From positions 1 through 44,431 of the forward strand of contig RCAB01000497.1 in the NCBI GenBank assembly GCA_003640385.1: a stretch of 44,431 nt of DNA, in the 5' to 3' direction. Below are positions 1 through 12,000 of this stretch, in pieces (position 1 is the stretch's first letter; each line of letters opens with the position of its first letter). The stretch is from Setaria digitata (Eukaryota; Nematoda; Chromadorea; Rhabditida; Setariidae). The position numbers and the translations under genes are program-made. Below the pieces are notes generated by a model. That model was not told the origin of the DNA. It ran no database searches and saw nothing but the letters and a program-made list of their open reading frames with translations.

Positions 1-50
<50 letters not shown>
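1..50. repeat. (TTA)n microsatellite at window edge
   Basis: A perfect trinucleotide TTA array fills the first 50 bases and probably continues beyond the window. It lies in what should be an intron or the 3' region of the adjacent minus-strand SH2-kinase gene. Confidence 0.95.
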
Positions 51-184
51 TCAGCTATTACTTGCGATATCAATCGTAATTATTAATTACTCAAAACTTT
101 TCTGTGTATCAGAAAGAACAATTTATACAGCTTATCAGTTATCATTTATTGTCTACGAAAAGACATATAATAACTTATGATAAC

Positions 185-1476
185 CTCGCCAAAGGCACCT
201 TCTCCAAGTTTCTTAATCATTCGTACTTGTTCCTTTTTAACAAGCCAATTAGGCCTTTCCATTCCTTTCTTCAGAATCACATGTGTATTCTGCGAAAGTG
301 GCGTTTTCGTTGCTATATACCATTCAATCAGTTCATCAACTGATTTTTTCTTCAAAATTATCATTCATATGATATTTGCACAATTCAAATTCAAATATCA
401 CTTCACGAGATTGTCATTTTTAATCACTTTTCATTCAACAATAAAATGATTTTCTTTCATTTTCTCATCGATTAATGAAAATGAAACAAGAAAAAAAAAT
501 GAGTTTTAGAAAAATTAAGGAAATTTCCAGAAAAAAAAGGGGATTTAAAATATGAATAAATTTATGTTACAAAAAGTGACAGTTGAATGATGCGAANATG
601 AGTTTTAGAAAAATTAAGGAAATTTCCAGAAAAAAAAAAAGGAATTTAAAATATGAATAAATTTATGTTACAAAAAGTGACAGTTGAATGATGCGAAAAA
701 AAGAAAAAGTAAATCTCATGTTAAAATGATTTTGATCGGTAGCTAAAAAAGGGAAATCCCTTCTTTTTTTTTCTTAACGATTATGAAAATTTGCTCTGAA
801 TCAAAAATATTTTTGTATCTTTGAGGGCATTTCACTTTTGATATAAATTTTAAGAAATTTATTGCATTATTCTTCAAATTATGCCTGGCTTGACATTGCT
901 ACTGCATATTATATTAAAATCCATCTCTTGATAAAGTTCTTTTTTCTTAATTTTTNGAAATTTATTGCATTATTCTTCAAATTATGCCTGGCTTGACATT
1001 GCTGCTGCATATTATATTAAAATCCATCTCTTGATAAAGTTCTTTTTTCTTAATTTTTTTCAGGCATACCTTAATTTTTTCGATATAAATTTCGCCACTT
1101 GCATCTTTATTGATAATAAAATGCTTGATATTTTTACCAGTGTATACATCAAGCGATAGGATTATCGCATCTAAAAATCCCATATTTTTACTTAAAAAAA
1201 TAATTTTTCAACTTTTCAGTAGGCAAGAAAAAAAATCTTCTATTATCAAATTTAGAATGTTCCAGTTCCGCAAATCACTGAAATTAGCTCCAAATTAGAG
1301 GGAAATTATGCCAGAAATTAGTTTCCTCTTATCGCTATTTTCCCACGATAATCAAGATGAAACCTTTCCAATCAGTTTTTCGTATTAGAAAATCACCATC
1401 ATTTTTCAGTAACGGTTCAATATCTTTTACTGATAAAAAACCATGATAATATTTTTGTGATATATCATGATTCACA
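185..1476 (-). CDS. Fer/SPE-8-like SH2 non-receptor tyrosine kinase (partial, three exons)
   Basis: Three phase-compatible minus-strand exons are visible: 1364-1476, 1070-1170 and 185-349. The first two encode most of an SH2 domain: a YYHGFLSVKDIEPLL start, then GDFLIRKT with the phosphotyrosine-binding arginine, then a central strand HFIINKDASGEIYIEK. The third gives the SH2 end (SVDELIEWY) and a linker, and enters the kinase domain at KKLGEGAFGE, the glycine-rich ATP loop. The exon then stops at a GT donor (183-184), so the catalytic part lies beyond the left edge. SH2 directly followed by a tyrosine kinase, with the linker pattern R-P-x-W-L, is the layout of the Fer/Fps and expanded nematode SPE-8 families; such enzymes are cytoplasmic and bind phosphotyrosine partners. 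The first exon and start codon were not found; the 1364-1476 exon needs an upstream exon ending in phase 2. Two single-N joins lie in the intron between 349 and 1070. Confidence 0.85.
499..697. other. Single-N assembly join flanked by a ~98 bp direct duplicate
   Basis: An N at 597 separates two almost identical segments, 499-596 and 598-697, which differ mainly in poly(A) length. The simplest reading is two contig ends that overlap but were not merged, so the apparent tandem repeat is probably artificial. It is intronic and does not alter the SH2-kinase exons. Confidence 0.85.
854..1058. other. Single-N assembly join flanked by a ~102 bp direct duplicate
   Basis: The N at 956 sits between 854-955 and 957-1058, which match except for one visible base (GCTACTGC versus GCTGCTGC). 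This is the same pattern as at 597: unmerged contig overlap, perhaps of two haplotypes. The right copy ends about 12 bases from the SH2 exon ending at 1070. Confidence 0.85.
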
Positions 1477-2934
1477 CTGAATGAAATCGTACACAATCAG
1501 TCCCGAATATATTAAAAAATTTCAGATCTACGCTATATTAAAACTAATGCAACATATTGAAAAGTCTTGTTGATAGGTCGATTTCGTCAGCCCTTAATTG
1601 ATTAATCTGCAGCAGCTAATTAATAATATCTAATTAACATTAATTAAATTGATTCTGAGCGAGGACGAAAACTTGATAATTACAATATTATAAAAACGAA
1701 CGTTGCCATCCTTAAAAATTCACTGCAACAAATCAACCGTTTACTTTGATAACTGATTCGTTTTCGATACATACGACCATTTTAAAAGGATTTTTTCTTT
1801 TTAAAAAGAAATTTCAATGCAGAATATAAATGGTAAAAAATGTGAACCTCGAATATCAATTGATCACATAATGATATTATGTTATAAACACAACGTTTAC
1901 GACAAAATTTCTACAACTGCCACTAGCAACTTCGCATTCTTTACGAAATGCATTAGATGACAACTAATTAAAACAATACTTCTATTAATTTAACTAATCA
2001 TATTACCAAGAAAATATATAAATCACAGCGATGGCAAAAATCTCCACAGGAAAAGAATCATTTTCAACATAACACAGTGAGAAATTTGAAAAACTAGATT
2101 AGCTAAAAACAAAACCGCAAAATAAACCCGAAAACTTGGCATGTTGAACGGATTTAAGAGATTAAATGACAAACATTACTATCTTTCAAAAAGAAAAAAC
2201 TCAATGCATAGTTAAACAACTATCACTACTATGAATAATATAAAATGACCGACATTGAGATGAAATGAAAAAAAGCGCATTTCATCGAATAAATTTTTAA
2301 GCAGAAGAAATGCAATCAATTTGAGCAATCTTGCGCTTCATTACCATTTGTTTCCAGAAAGTAACAGATTATTAATCAGAGCAGAAATGAATTTGTCGAA
2401 TAATGACAATTATGACAAGAATGAAAATTTTTCTCAACCAAATTCTCTCCAAATATACTAAATAAAATACTTAGATTACACATATCACTGTCATTATATC
2501 ACACTCTTATATATATATATTTGAAACATAGCGAATAAAAATTTAATAAGTTCAAAAATTCAATAAAAAAAAAAAATTTATCAGTTATATTCCTTATTTG
2601 TTTTGTTCCTGCTTCAGGTGCAACATTATATATATATATAATTTAAACAGACTTTCATGGATTAGAAAACAAATTTTGACAAAAAAAATCTGTTTCAAAT
2701 AACTCGAAAATATATGAAGGCACCTAAACCTTAAGGCCTTTAAACCAGTACTTTTCACCAATGAAATTTAGCTGTTTTTTGAAGCATCAAATACTTTCCG
2801 CATTTCTTGCTTTATTTTCAGAATGACTGACGGTGGTACGCAAAATGCGAAACATTTCAAAACATCAGCCACATATCTAAAAATCCACTAAGTATAAAAA
2901 TTCAATAAGAAAAAAATACCAGTTATGTTTTTTG
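1477..2934. other. Intergenic or 5'-intron sequence, no supported gene
   Basis: AT-rich sequence with short (TA)n stretches near 2505-2520 and 2629-2640. The missing 5' exon(s) of the SH2-kinase should lie here or further upstream. I found no ATG exon with the required phase-2 donor that I could defend. No other protein signature was seen on either strand. Confidence 0.5.
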
Positions 2935-2940
2935 TTTATT
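2935..2940 (-). promoter_or_regulatory. Candidate polyadenylation signal AATAAA for the DNTTIP1 orthologue
   Basis: TTTATT on the plus strand reads AATAAA on the minus strand, about 48 bases after the proposed stop codon. It supports the short terminal exon chosen for that gene, although AATAAA occurs often by chance in such AT-rich DNA. Confidence 0.5.
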
Positions 2941-2987
2941 TCGTTCCTCTTCTAGCTACAACATCATATTAGCCAGTGTGGACGTAA

Positions 2988-5900
2988 TTATATCAAACAT
3001 ACTTCTTTTACTAACATAGGTAGATCCTGGTAATTTACTCTCGGAAAAATTAAAAATAAATACCAAATTTTTTGTAATTTGGTAAATACTAATATAGCAA
3101 AAAAAAGCTGAAAGTAAAACGCAGCTAAAATCAATTAGCAAAGCAAAAAATATAAAGCCTCTACGAGAAAGATTAAAATATTAAACTCGAAGAAATGATT
3201 TAAAAAATTCAACTTTTCACTTCCAGAAGTAATATGTACTTATATTCCAAGAGTTTGATTTCATAAAAATGAAAACTAATTCAATAATAAGAAAATTGTA
3301 ATCATTAAAACCAATGAGAAAGCCCCTTATGCAAAAATTAAGAAATTTAGAAATAAATAAACAAACTAACGAAAGCCCCTCCGCATTCGCAATTTCGTCA
3401 GCATCATTTAAGAGCAACAAATAAATTTTCCCGTTTAATCGAGTTGTGAGTCGATTTTCAATTAACCATTTTCGATCAGTTTCATCAATACTGTACTGCA
3501 AATTCAAGAAGTACAATGCTTGTGATATAGAAATTCTTAAAATTTGGCAAAGTAAAATTGGTGTGACCCAAAGATGTGCTGACTCTGTAAAAATACTGAA
3601 CTTTTATTCAGTGCAGCAACTTTTTGAAGACATTCGGTCATGAAAGACGAGGTTTATTTCAATTATGATCGGATAAGACAAACACATACAAGTAATTTCT
3701 AGCTACTTGTATAGTAACTGTTTTGAAACTCATCAATATAAAAGAATAACAAATTTAAATTACCGTCCAAACTGCTCACTGACAAAGTAAACAGTATGTT
3801 TCGATAATAAATCACTTCAGATATAACTTAGAATGCTTTGCTAACATATGAACTTCCTCTTCCATCTGATAAAAGAAATAGTACAGCAAAGGGGAAAACT
3901 GAAGCAGCAGCGTGATGTGTAAAATTTTAAAACTAGATTCGATTAAGTAGATGAATGCACTAATTCATAAAGGCTTTCTCCATCGTTAAAATTAATTTAA
4001 TGAATATAAAATTACCCGGAAAAGGGATGGATACTTCATGAACAAATCTCGATAATTGTGCAACATCAATAATCGAGAAAATTTTGATACAAGAACAAAT
4101 TGGGATGATGAACATACACGGTCAGGATTCCACTGCAATATAATATATGCAAATTGAAAATTTTCAATCAACATGGAGAGCACTTTTTCTAAATTTCTAC
4201 TTTCATTCGAAACTTGAACAGTGAATCTGTAAGTGCACTCCTGCAATACTTATGATGAACTTGAAAGAAAATCCCATAATTACTAATTACTTGAAATAAA
4301 AAAAACAACAAACATATAAAAAAGACACCTTGGTCAAATCCAAATCAGCGAAAGTTTCACCCATATTGAAATGTGATGGAGTATTTCTACCGAGATTATC
4401 TGTCTGAAGGAAAAATAAAACATAAAAAGTAAAATTCTCCAGATCAATAGGCGTCTTATGAATCTAAAAAAAAATGCAGCGAATAAAAAAAAAAAAAAAA
4501 AAAAAAAAAGGAGAAAAGTTGAGAAAAAGAAAACTAACAATAAGTCTAACTTTGGGAGGGCGACCACGTTTTCTTCCTCGTGGCGGAAATGCTGTTGCAC
4601 GCTGATGCACAACAAAATTAACAACACTCGTTTCGCTATCGAGATCTGATTCCGTATTAATCGGAAAGCTGAAACAAAAAAATAAATGAATACATTTATT
4701 AAAAATTTCTCCTTACCTAAAGCTTTGTTCTACCACAGCGAAAGATGATCTTTACAACCCGAAATGGATCCTTGACATCTTATCTGTTTGGAGGATTTTA
4801 AAAGTAAATAACTAAATGATATTCCACAATTCTTAATAAATGAAATATTTTCGAAAAATATTACAATGCTTTTTTTTTTTTCAAATTGAATAATTTATGA
4901 ACACTTTCCTCACAGAAGAATAAGAAACTTCAGGAAAACCCACGTCGGAGATTCTAATCCTCTTTCGGAGAAGCTTTCCATTTGCTTTTCACAGAGAAAT
5001 GGCTTCTTAGCTGCTTCAAGTATGCTACGACATAAGCATTTGATATCATCATCTGTTACTTCCTGAACGCGAAGAAAAAAGAAAATAGATTAGAAAAAAA
5101 ATGAGACACTTTCACCAATTACATGATTGAAACGCATAAAAAATCGGAAACACATGTTCCATAAATAAAAATATCTTCAAGATGTGAAACTACACAAAAA
5201 AAAAAAAAAAAAAAAAAAAAAGAAAAAAAAGGAAAACTGAAAACAGAATGCTACACAGCCATCCACATAAAAGTAAGTAAGTTCAGAATTGTGCCTCAAT
5301 ACGCATACTCAACGCATTCTGAGTGAAATAATTTCACCATGGTAGAAAGGAATATGTATTTTTTTGTATTTGTTACTAACATTTCTTAAATTAAATGAAT
5401 ATGCAACATTTCAGTAAATGAAAATGCAGGAAGTCATTACAAATGAGTAGTACGAACCAAACCATTCCGTTGAAGATTTTCTAGTGCGGGAGAAAAAGTT
5501 GTCCTCAAATGCCGTTCAATAATTTGCCGAAATTCATCGGTCATTTCTGACTGAAAAACCTAAAAAAGAAAGACATATTTTTCATATTTTTATACTAATA
5601 TTTTTTCGCATGTTTCGGAGAATATTTTATTTCTCATCCATCTAAAATAAAACGAATCCTCACCAGTAAATCTTAAACTTTCAATCCAGTAAATTATTCT
5701 CCCTAGTCTCAACTCATTCTTATTTCCTTTCATTAACTTAAAATGAAAGCATTTTGCCAATCTAAAAAAAAAGCTCAAAAAAAGCCAACCTGAAACTACC
5801 GAATTTTAATTTTGCTGAGCCTATCCGCAATGATTAACAATGTGAACAATTTTCCCATATAAGATAAACACACTAATGTTGACTATTCGCTGTTTTTCTA

Positions 5901-6317
5901 CAAAATCCTTTCTACTTCTTCGGTTTCTTTTCTTTTTTGTTTAAGAAGCAATCAAAATAAATTTAAATATAAAGAACTTGTCTTGTTATTCTTTTCATGA
6001 AGAATAACAATTTTCAACAGAATCATTTTAAACTTCTTGCCTATCAATTACAGATGTTAAATTTATTTTTTTAAAAAACTTCTAAGTAAATTTATAATTA
6101 ATTTTTTTTAATTCAATAAACAAACTTGTCGCATCAAATCAAGCGAACGGAATGCATCACCCGCCATATCTGTTTTATTTCGCATAATTGTTTGTTTCAG
6201 TGAGTTTATTTTTGCATTTTTTCCTTCACCCATTGATGCTAATAATCCTTCCAGAATTTCAGTTCGTAAATTTAACTTATTACCATTGCCATTTCCGGTA
6301 CTGTAACTTCCGAACAT
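2988..6317 (-). CDS. DNTTIP1: DNTTIP1 orthologue, MiDAC deacetylase-complex scaffold (complete, 9 exons)
   Basis: Exons, minus strand: 6126-6317, 5458-5559, 4940-5062, 4734-4783, 4551-4668, 4329-4403, 4016-4132, 3371-3495 and 2988-3039. All junction phases agree and give 317 residues; vertebrate DNTTIP1 is about 329. Matching blocks run in the same order as in the vertebrate protein: an N-terminal helical segment (SLDLMRQVFQSEMTDEFRQI, around 58-77), an acidic-helix block around CLCRSILEAAKK, an AT-hook GRKRGRPPK at 187-195, and a C-terminal block beginning WNPDR and containing YPSLFRYSIDETDRKWL and NGKIYLLLL. DNTTIP1 pairs with HDAC1/2 and MIDEAS in the nuclear MiDAC complex; the N-terminal part dimerises and the C-terminal part binds nucleosomal DNA. 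I chose the ATG at 6317 because a TTTCAG acceptor lies just upstream. The 50-bp exon 4734-4783 was inferred from phase and an open frame. The last exon is the least certain. Confidence 0.88.
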
Positions 6318-6380
6318 TTTCACTGATCGAATCAACTTCAACGGAGAGTGAAAGAGGAGATGTGATAACGAACACTTCAC

Positions 6381-6383
6381 CTG
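6381..6383 (-). promoter_or_regulatory. Candidate trans-splice or 5'UTR acceptor for the DNTTIP1 orthologue
   Basis: The minus strand reads CAATTTTCAATTTCAG and then the leader to the ATG at 6317. This is a strong nematode 3' splice site about 63 bases before the start codon. It could receive a spliced leader or join an upstream non-coding exon; the sequence cannot tell which. Confidence 0.5.
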
Positions 6384-9069
6384 AAATTGAAAATTGCTTA
6401 TTTGTATGAAATTTCCGGAAAAAAATTACTTCACAGCCAAATGAAAATACAAAAAAAAGTCGCACTAAAACAGATGGTAAATATAATATTTCGGCTAAAA
6501 TGCCACATATGTGCCATTATTTAATCGTTCATAACTAGCTATAAGAGTCATGAATAGGTAAGAAGATAAAACTGATCATTAAAATGAAAAAATTTGGCTA
6601 CCTAAAAGAAATGATGATTTAATGCTAAAGTTTATTCACTTCCCGAAATACAATCTTTTTTTAAAAATTCCTAAAATAAAAAAGATAAGAAATATGCAAA
6701 ATATTTTGCAATTTAAAAATAAAAATAAAAAAAAAAAATGATTTTACAAAAAAATCATTTCGGCAATAGCTCGTTTTATATGAAATAAATATAAAATCAT
6801 TTAGCGAAGAGTGTAAATTTTTATTCCTAGCGACGTACGCTTCGACATTACACGTACGAACGTAAAAAGTTGCCAATGACTATTACGGCAAAAAAGAGAG
6901 GAACTACGAGATAAAGAAATCACTAAAATCGATTTCATTTCATTTCATGAATGCAACAAAATAATCTCTCACTTGTCGATCGTATTGTTGTTAATTTAAT
7001 GGCTAAACTTCGCAACAAAATAAATATATAAGTAGATAAATACAAAAAAAAAAAGAGGAAAAAAAAAATTAGGCAATGTATTTTTCGTTATTTTCGTTCA
7101 ATGATTTTTTTATGCCTTGCGTGACTATTTTCCATTTTCCGTTTCCGGAATGATAAATGTACAGAAATGGACCTAGTGGCAATAATTAGAAGTTACGATT
7201 TTGCAACTGATCAGCAAATAATCTATTCAATTTCTTCAGAATTTGCAAATAAAAGAAAAAAGAAAAAAAGAAAGAAATAAAAAGAAGCAGAAATTCTCGA
7301 ACCGTCCAACATATTTCTACTGACATCAGCAGACCAAATCGAGTAGCAAATTAAGCATAAACCTGTTCGTTTCATTTCTCAAATTTGAAGGAAAAAAAGA
7401 AAAAAAAAAGGGAAAATTTTAATTTTTTTAATTTTACTTCTTTTTTCACTATAGCGATTCCTTCCTACTCATTTTCCATTCTATTCAGATAAAGCGTGCT
7501 GTTCATTATTTTTTTTTTTTTTTTTGTAATTCCCCAGAATACTGTACGTGTCTTTATCTTGTGCTTCCAATATGCTTTTATCGGCATATTTTCTTTTTCT
7601 ATTTCATATACATCTCCTGAATTACGTAACATATTTTTTATAGTTTTATATTTCCTCATTATTCCACTTAATCGATTTCACACTTTTCCATTACTGTACC
7701 TGTCAGCAAATTACTGTAAATACCTTCCTTCATCGTCGCTCTCTCTCTCTCTCTTTCAATCACAGTATGCATGCTGTTGTTTTATATAAATCTCCTGAAT
7801 TACTGCAGTTATCCGTATCAAATAGCTCCATCGAATGTCCCATTACAGTACTCATCCATATATGCATGCTACTGTGTGAATTTCATTACTGTGTAAATCC
7901 TTCATTGCTCCCTCTATTTTATACATTTTTAGTAATGTATATTGTATAAATCGTGTAAGCCTTCATCGTGATATTTTTCGTAAAGTTTTCTAGATGAGTA
8001 TGCCATTGTTTACGTTTTCGATGTTTACTTTCACATTAAGACATTAATGATGAAGAAGTAACTTGCAGAATTGATGGATATCACCAGTGGATTCTTTTGT
8101 GATTACCTTATCAATATGATGTGTTAATTAATTTGTTCCTTTTAATGCTTTAGAAAAAAAAAAAGAAAAGGTTATTTTAATTTGATCAAATATACATCAT
8201 TTGTAACATTAAACATGTGTAAATGTTAACATCCGATTGAAAATACTTGAATGATTTTGTGTTTCCCATTAATTGTATAATTACCACTCTGAAAATTAGA
8301 CTTTACCCTTTTTTTTTTTTGGTTTCTAAAATATTTTAATTTCAGTTCTTCTTTTGTTCGTTTTTTCTCATCTTCATTTATGATTTTTAACTTATTATGA
8401 ACAGATTTTTATCCTCATTATTGTGATGATGATTTTATTGCTGTCATTCTATCGTCATTGCAATTATTATTATTATTATTATCTTTTTTTTTTTATGATC
8501 ATTATGATGCAAGAACATCATCGAACATTCGTATGTTAGCTCACATAGGGAATGGCTCGAATGTTATGATATTTTTCATTTCACAAAAACAAAACAAAAA
8601 TAGAAGACATAATAAACTTTTTAATCCTAATGCCATCCGGTTTCGGGATCTCATCTTTAATTAGTCGATTTATGGCAAACTAATAAGTTTATTGCTATAT
8701 TTTATCTGGCTACTCTCCTAATTATTTCCTTAATTAGCAAGTTGTATTATCATATATTTCCATTTGCTATACCATACAAAGGAATATCACAGTATGATCA
8801 TATATTTCCATTTTTTTTTTTTTATACCACAAAAAAGAATATTACAGTAATCTTTGACACACAATTTAATGAGTAATTGAGTAACGAATAATTCGCAAAT
8901 TTTGATTTCTTATTATCATCCTAGCAATGAAATTAGTAGAAAAAAAAAAGGACTATCATTATTGCATATATTAATAAAATTGAAAAAGAAAATTAAGGAA
9001 GTGAGAGGAAGATTGAAGAGAATTCGATGAAAATGTTGATTTAAATATAAATTTAACTTTTCACATACC
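6384..9069. other. Intergenic region, AT-rich, no supported gene
   Basis: This contains many poly(A)/poly(T) runs, a (CT)n tract at 7740-7755, degenerate partial duplications (for example the CATCTCCTGAATTAC-like text near 7610 recurs near 7790) and a ~52-bp degenerate pair at 8746-8848. Open frames of up to about 100 codons occur but have low-complexity F/L/S/Y composition without conserved motifs. Any promoter for the DNTTIP1 orthologue would lie at the left of this interval. Confidence 0.55.
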
Positions 9070-12000
9070 TTATTTTGAATCATCTTCCGTTTGTTCTACA
9101 GCTCTACTTAATCCTTCTTCATCTAAATAATTATATTTTCATTACTTCTAATCATTTTCTCATTGTGCTATAGCAATCTTTGATCCGTTTTTACGTAAAT
9201 AATTTTAAAAAAAAAGATATTATCTTGCAGTTCTTTTTTTTTTATTTTTATATTTAACAATTCGAATTAAATGGTAGCAGCTTTTAGTTTCTTTGTCTTA
9301 TGTGATTGCTCTTTTCATTAATTTTTTTTTCTTTTGTTTTTAGCTTATTTAATATAATGGATATATGATGAAGAACCATTAATTTTCCGCAAACTTATTT
9401 ATAATTTAATGTTAATTTCATCTTTGATATATTATTAGAAATCAAAATTTCGTGAAAATAAATTTTTTTTTTCTTTCAAAAAAAAAAAGAACCATACTTT
9501 CCGGTTCTTCTGCATTTGATTTTAGTGATGATTCTTCAGATTGCGTCCTCTCAATATCTCTCCTCTTTCCATCATTTATTTGTCTCATTTTGTCAAATTT
9601 ATCCCATAATTTCTCAATGCTTCTTTTCTGTTTCCTTCCGTCAATTTCACATTGCCTCCTTATGCCAATTCCACGTTGCTTCTTTTTCTACAAATTTCTT
9701 TCAGTTTATTTATCACTCATTTCCTTCCAATGTTTTCAATTTCAAAAATCCTTCAATTTTTTTTATCAACGAAAAACTTTTCCCTTCTGCGCATTACTTT
9801 TCTTATCGTATACCTTCTTGTTTTCTATCAGCTTTTTAGAAGATGCTATTTTCATACTCCTACCATTCCTTTTAATCGATGCCGATTTCTTATTATCTAA
9901 AAAATTTTAAACTTCAGCAGATGAAATTAAAATCTCGATAAATGTCCGGACCTTCTATTGTAATTATTGCATTAAAAGAACAACTTAGTTAGATTAGCAA
10001 ATGTAGAATTACATATAAAATTAAAATATGGAAATTTAAAATGGTGTAAATGAATAGATGAAAATAATTTTTTATTAATTAACTGTATTGCTTATATTCA
10101 ATCCGCTCATCAATAGAGTTTAATTAAAGCAATTTAATGGATTTTTTTTTTTTTCAAAGTAGTTAAAATTACTAAACTAAAGGATAATTTCAAGGATCCA
10201 TTTAAATTAAAAAAAAAAAAAAAATAGTTTAATTAACGAATACAAATTATTAATGGTTGGTAAAAAATTCTTAAAATGTTAAAATTGTTATAATAAAATG
10301 GCTTAATTAATATAAAATCAAACTGCTATCTTCATCCCAATCGCTTGAAATATCATCCATTGTTGCATAATCTTTACGACTGGCTCGTTTTCCTCCTGCT
10401 ATTCGCTTCTATAAACGATAATTATTTATTTTAATTAATTAGTTTTGCGGGATAACGTTATCATTTTTTCGCTATGTCATTTTTTCCTAATTCTCTAAAT
10501 TTGAAAAATTTTTGAATGAAATAATTTTAAAACTGATAAGAAAATCATAAAAAAAAAATCTGTGCTGCTCGATTTTTTTTTTTTTTTTTGTAGATTTTAA
10601 AGTTTTCTAGTTTTATACAAATTTTTTTGGCTTTTTTTTTTGGTGATATCTTTCTAACTAATTTTATTTCCTTCATCATCTTTTTATCGCCTCTTTTTTA
10701 TATATTTTAGCAAAAGAAATAATTTTTGTTGAATTTTAATTTAGTAATTTTGTTACATATTTGCATAGTTCTTATTTTATGATTTTATTATTTTTTTCTT
10801 TTTTTTGTTCTATTTTTTATCAGATTTTCTAGAAGCTTTTTTTTTTCTCCTTTTTAAATTGTCATCCTTTTAACTTACTTCCTTTTCACTTTTCGCAAAT
10901 ACTTTTGGTTTCAGTTCCTTTTGTGGAGCATATTCGATTGGTTCTTCTTCTTTCTCCTTTTCATTTAGATCTTTTCAAATATTCTTTATGGTAAGAGAAG
11001 TATGCTAATTAGTATTTGACGAAAAAAAAAAAATGATTAACTTTTCCAGTGCAACATATGTGAACTTGTGAAATAAATTGTAAATTCAATTAAATTCTCA
11101 TCAAAAATAATTTCTTTAATTGATTTGATATTTAAAAAAAAAAAAAAAAAAGCATTAAAAATCATGGCTAAAAAAGAATTTGTTACAACTATACCAGAGA
11201 TTTTAATTAAAACAAAATAAGATAGAAAGATACTTAGCCATAATTATATTGTTCTTAAATTATTATCCTAATCTACATTTAAAATTGCTTTGTACACACA
11301 GCATTACTGCTATAAGTAATCTTATTACAATTTAATACGGCACCAAGCCACTTTTTAGGTAGTTTCAGATTATCGTAACCTTGATAAGTCTCATCTGACT
11401 ATAGTTTAATATGGTACCACGCTTTTCAGGTATATGCAGATCATCATAACTTGATACTCCTTCTTGAGCATATCGTTCTCGTGCTTTTTGCTTAATATTT
11501 TCCAAATCTTTTAATAGATCATTTCTATCCAGCAGTTTATCTTGATTTATCCTGCTTTTTTCCGTTTCTAATTTTCCTTTTTGTTTTGCTTCTATAATCC
11601 AAAATGAAAATCAAAAATCAATGATATCATTTGGATTGTTAAAAAATTTTGTTAATATTCATATGAGTAATCCCTAATTTTGCACCTAATTTAATCTTTC
11701 CAATATGCTACTGTTCCTCATTTTGGCAGCTCTCATGATATGTAAAGAATTTATATATGAATTGATAAATTCTGATATATTCAATATATGAATTAATATA
11801 TAATAATAAGTATGTGAATACATAAATTTTTATTAGAATTATTATTTTGATATTAGCATGTTATATGCATTGTTATATCATCACTTTTAATCGTAAATTA
11901 TTCGAGATGTGTCAAGACATTCTTCTCAAGCTATGTTAAGAATTTGCTAAATATTGCAGCTCTACAAATATATAATCAATTTTTTATTTTCCAAATTCTC

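Noticed and set aside
2825..2890. Plus-strand TTTTCAG acceptor followed by ATGACTGACGGTGG and 22 open codons
   Set aside because: Isolated micro-frame without a domain, conserved partner exon or phase support; kept only as a possible chance acceptor.
9452..9910. 152-codon plus-strand open frame rich in F, S and L
   Set aside because: It is antisense to two phase-matched minus-strand exons (9814-9896 and 9498-9687) with charged composition and good splice sites; the plus frame has no motif.
9945..9995. Minus-strand frame GPDIYRDFNFIC considered as an upstream exon of 9814-9896
   Set aside because: The gap to the next acceptor would be an intron of about 16 bases, which is too short, and the phase does not match.
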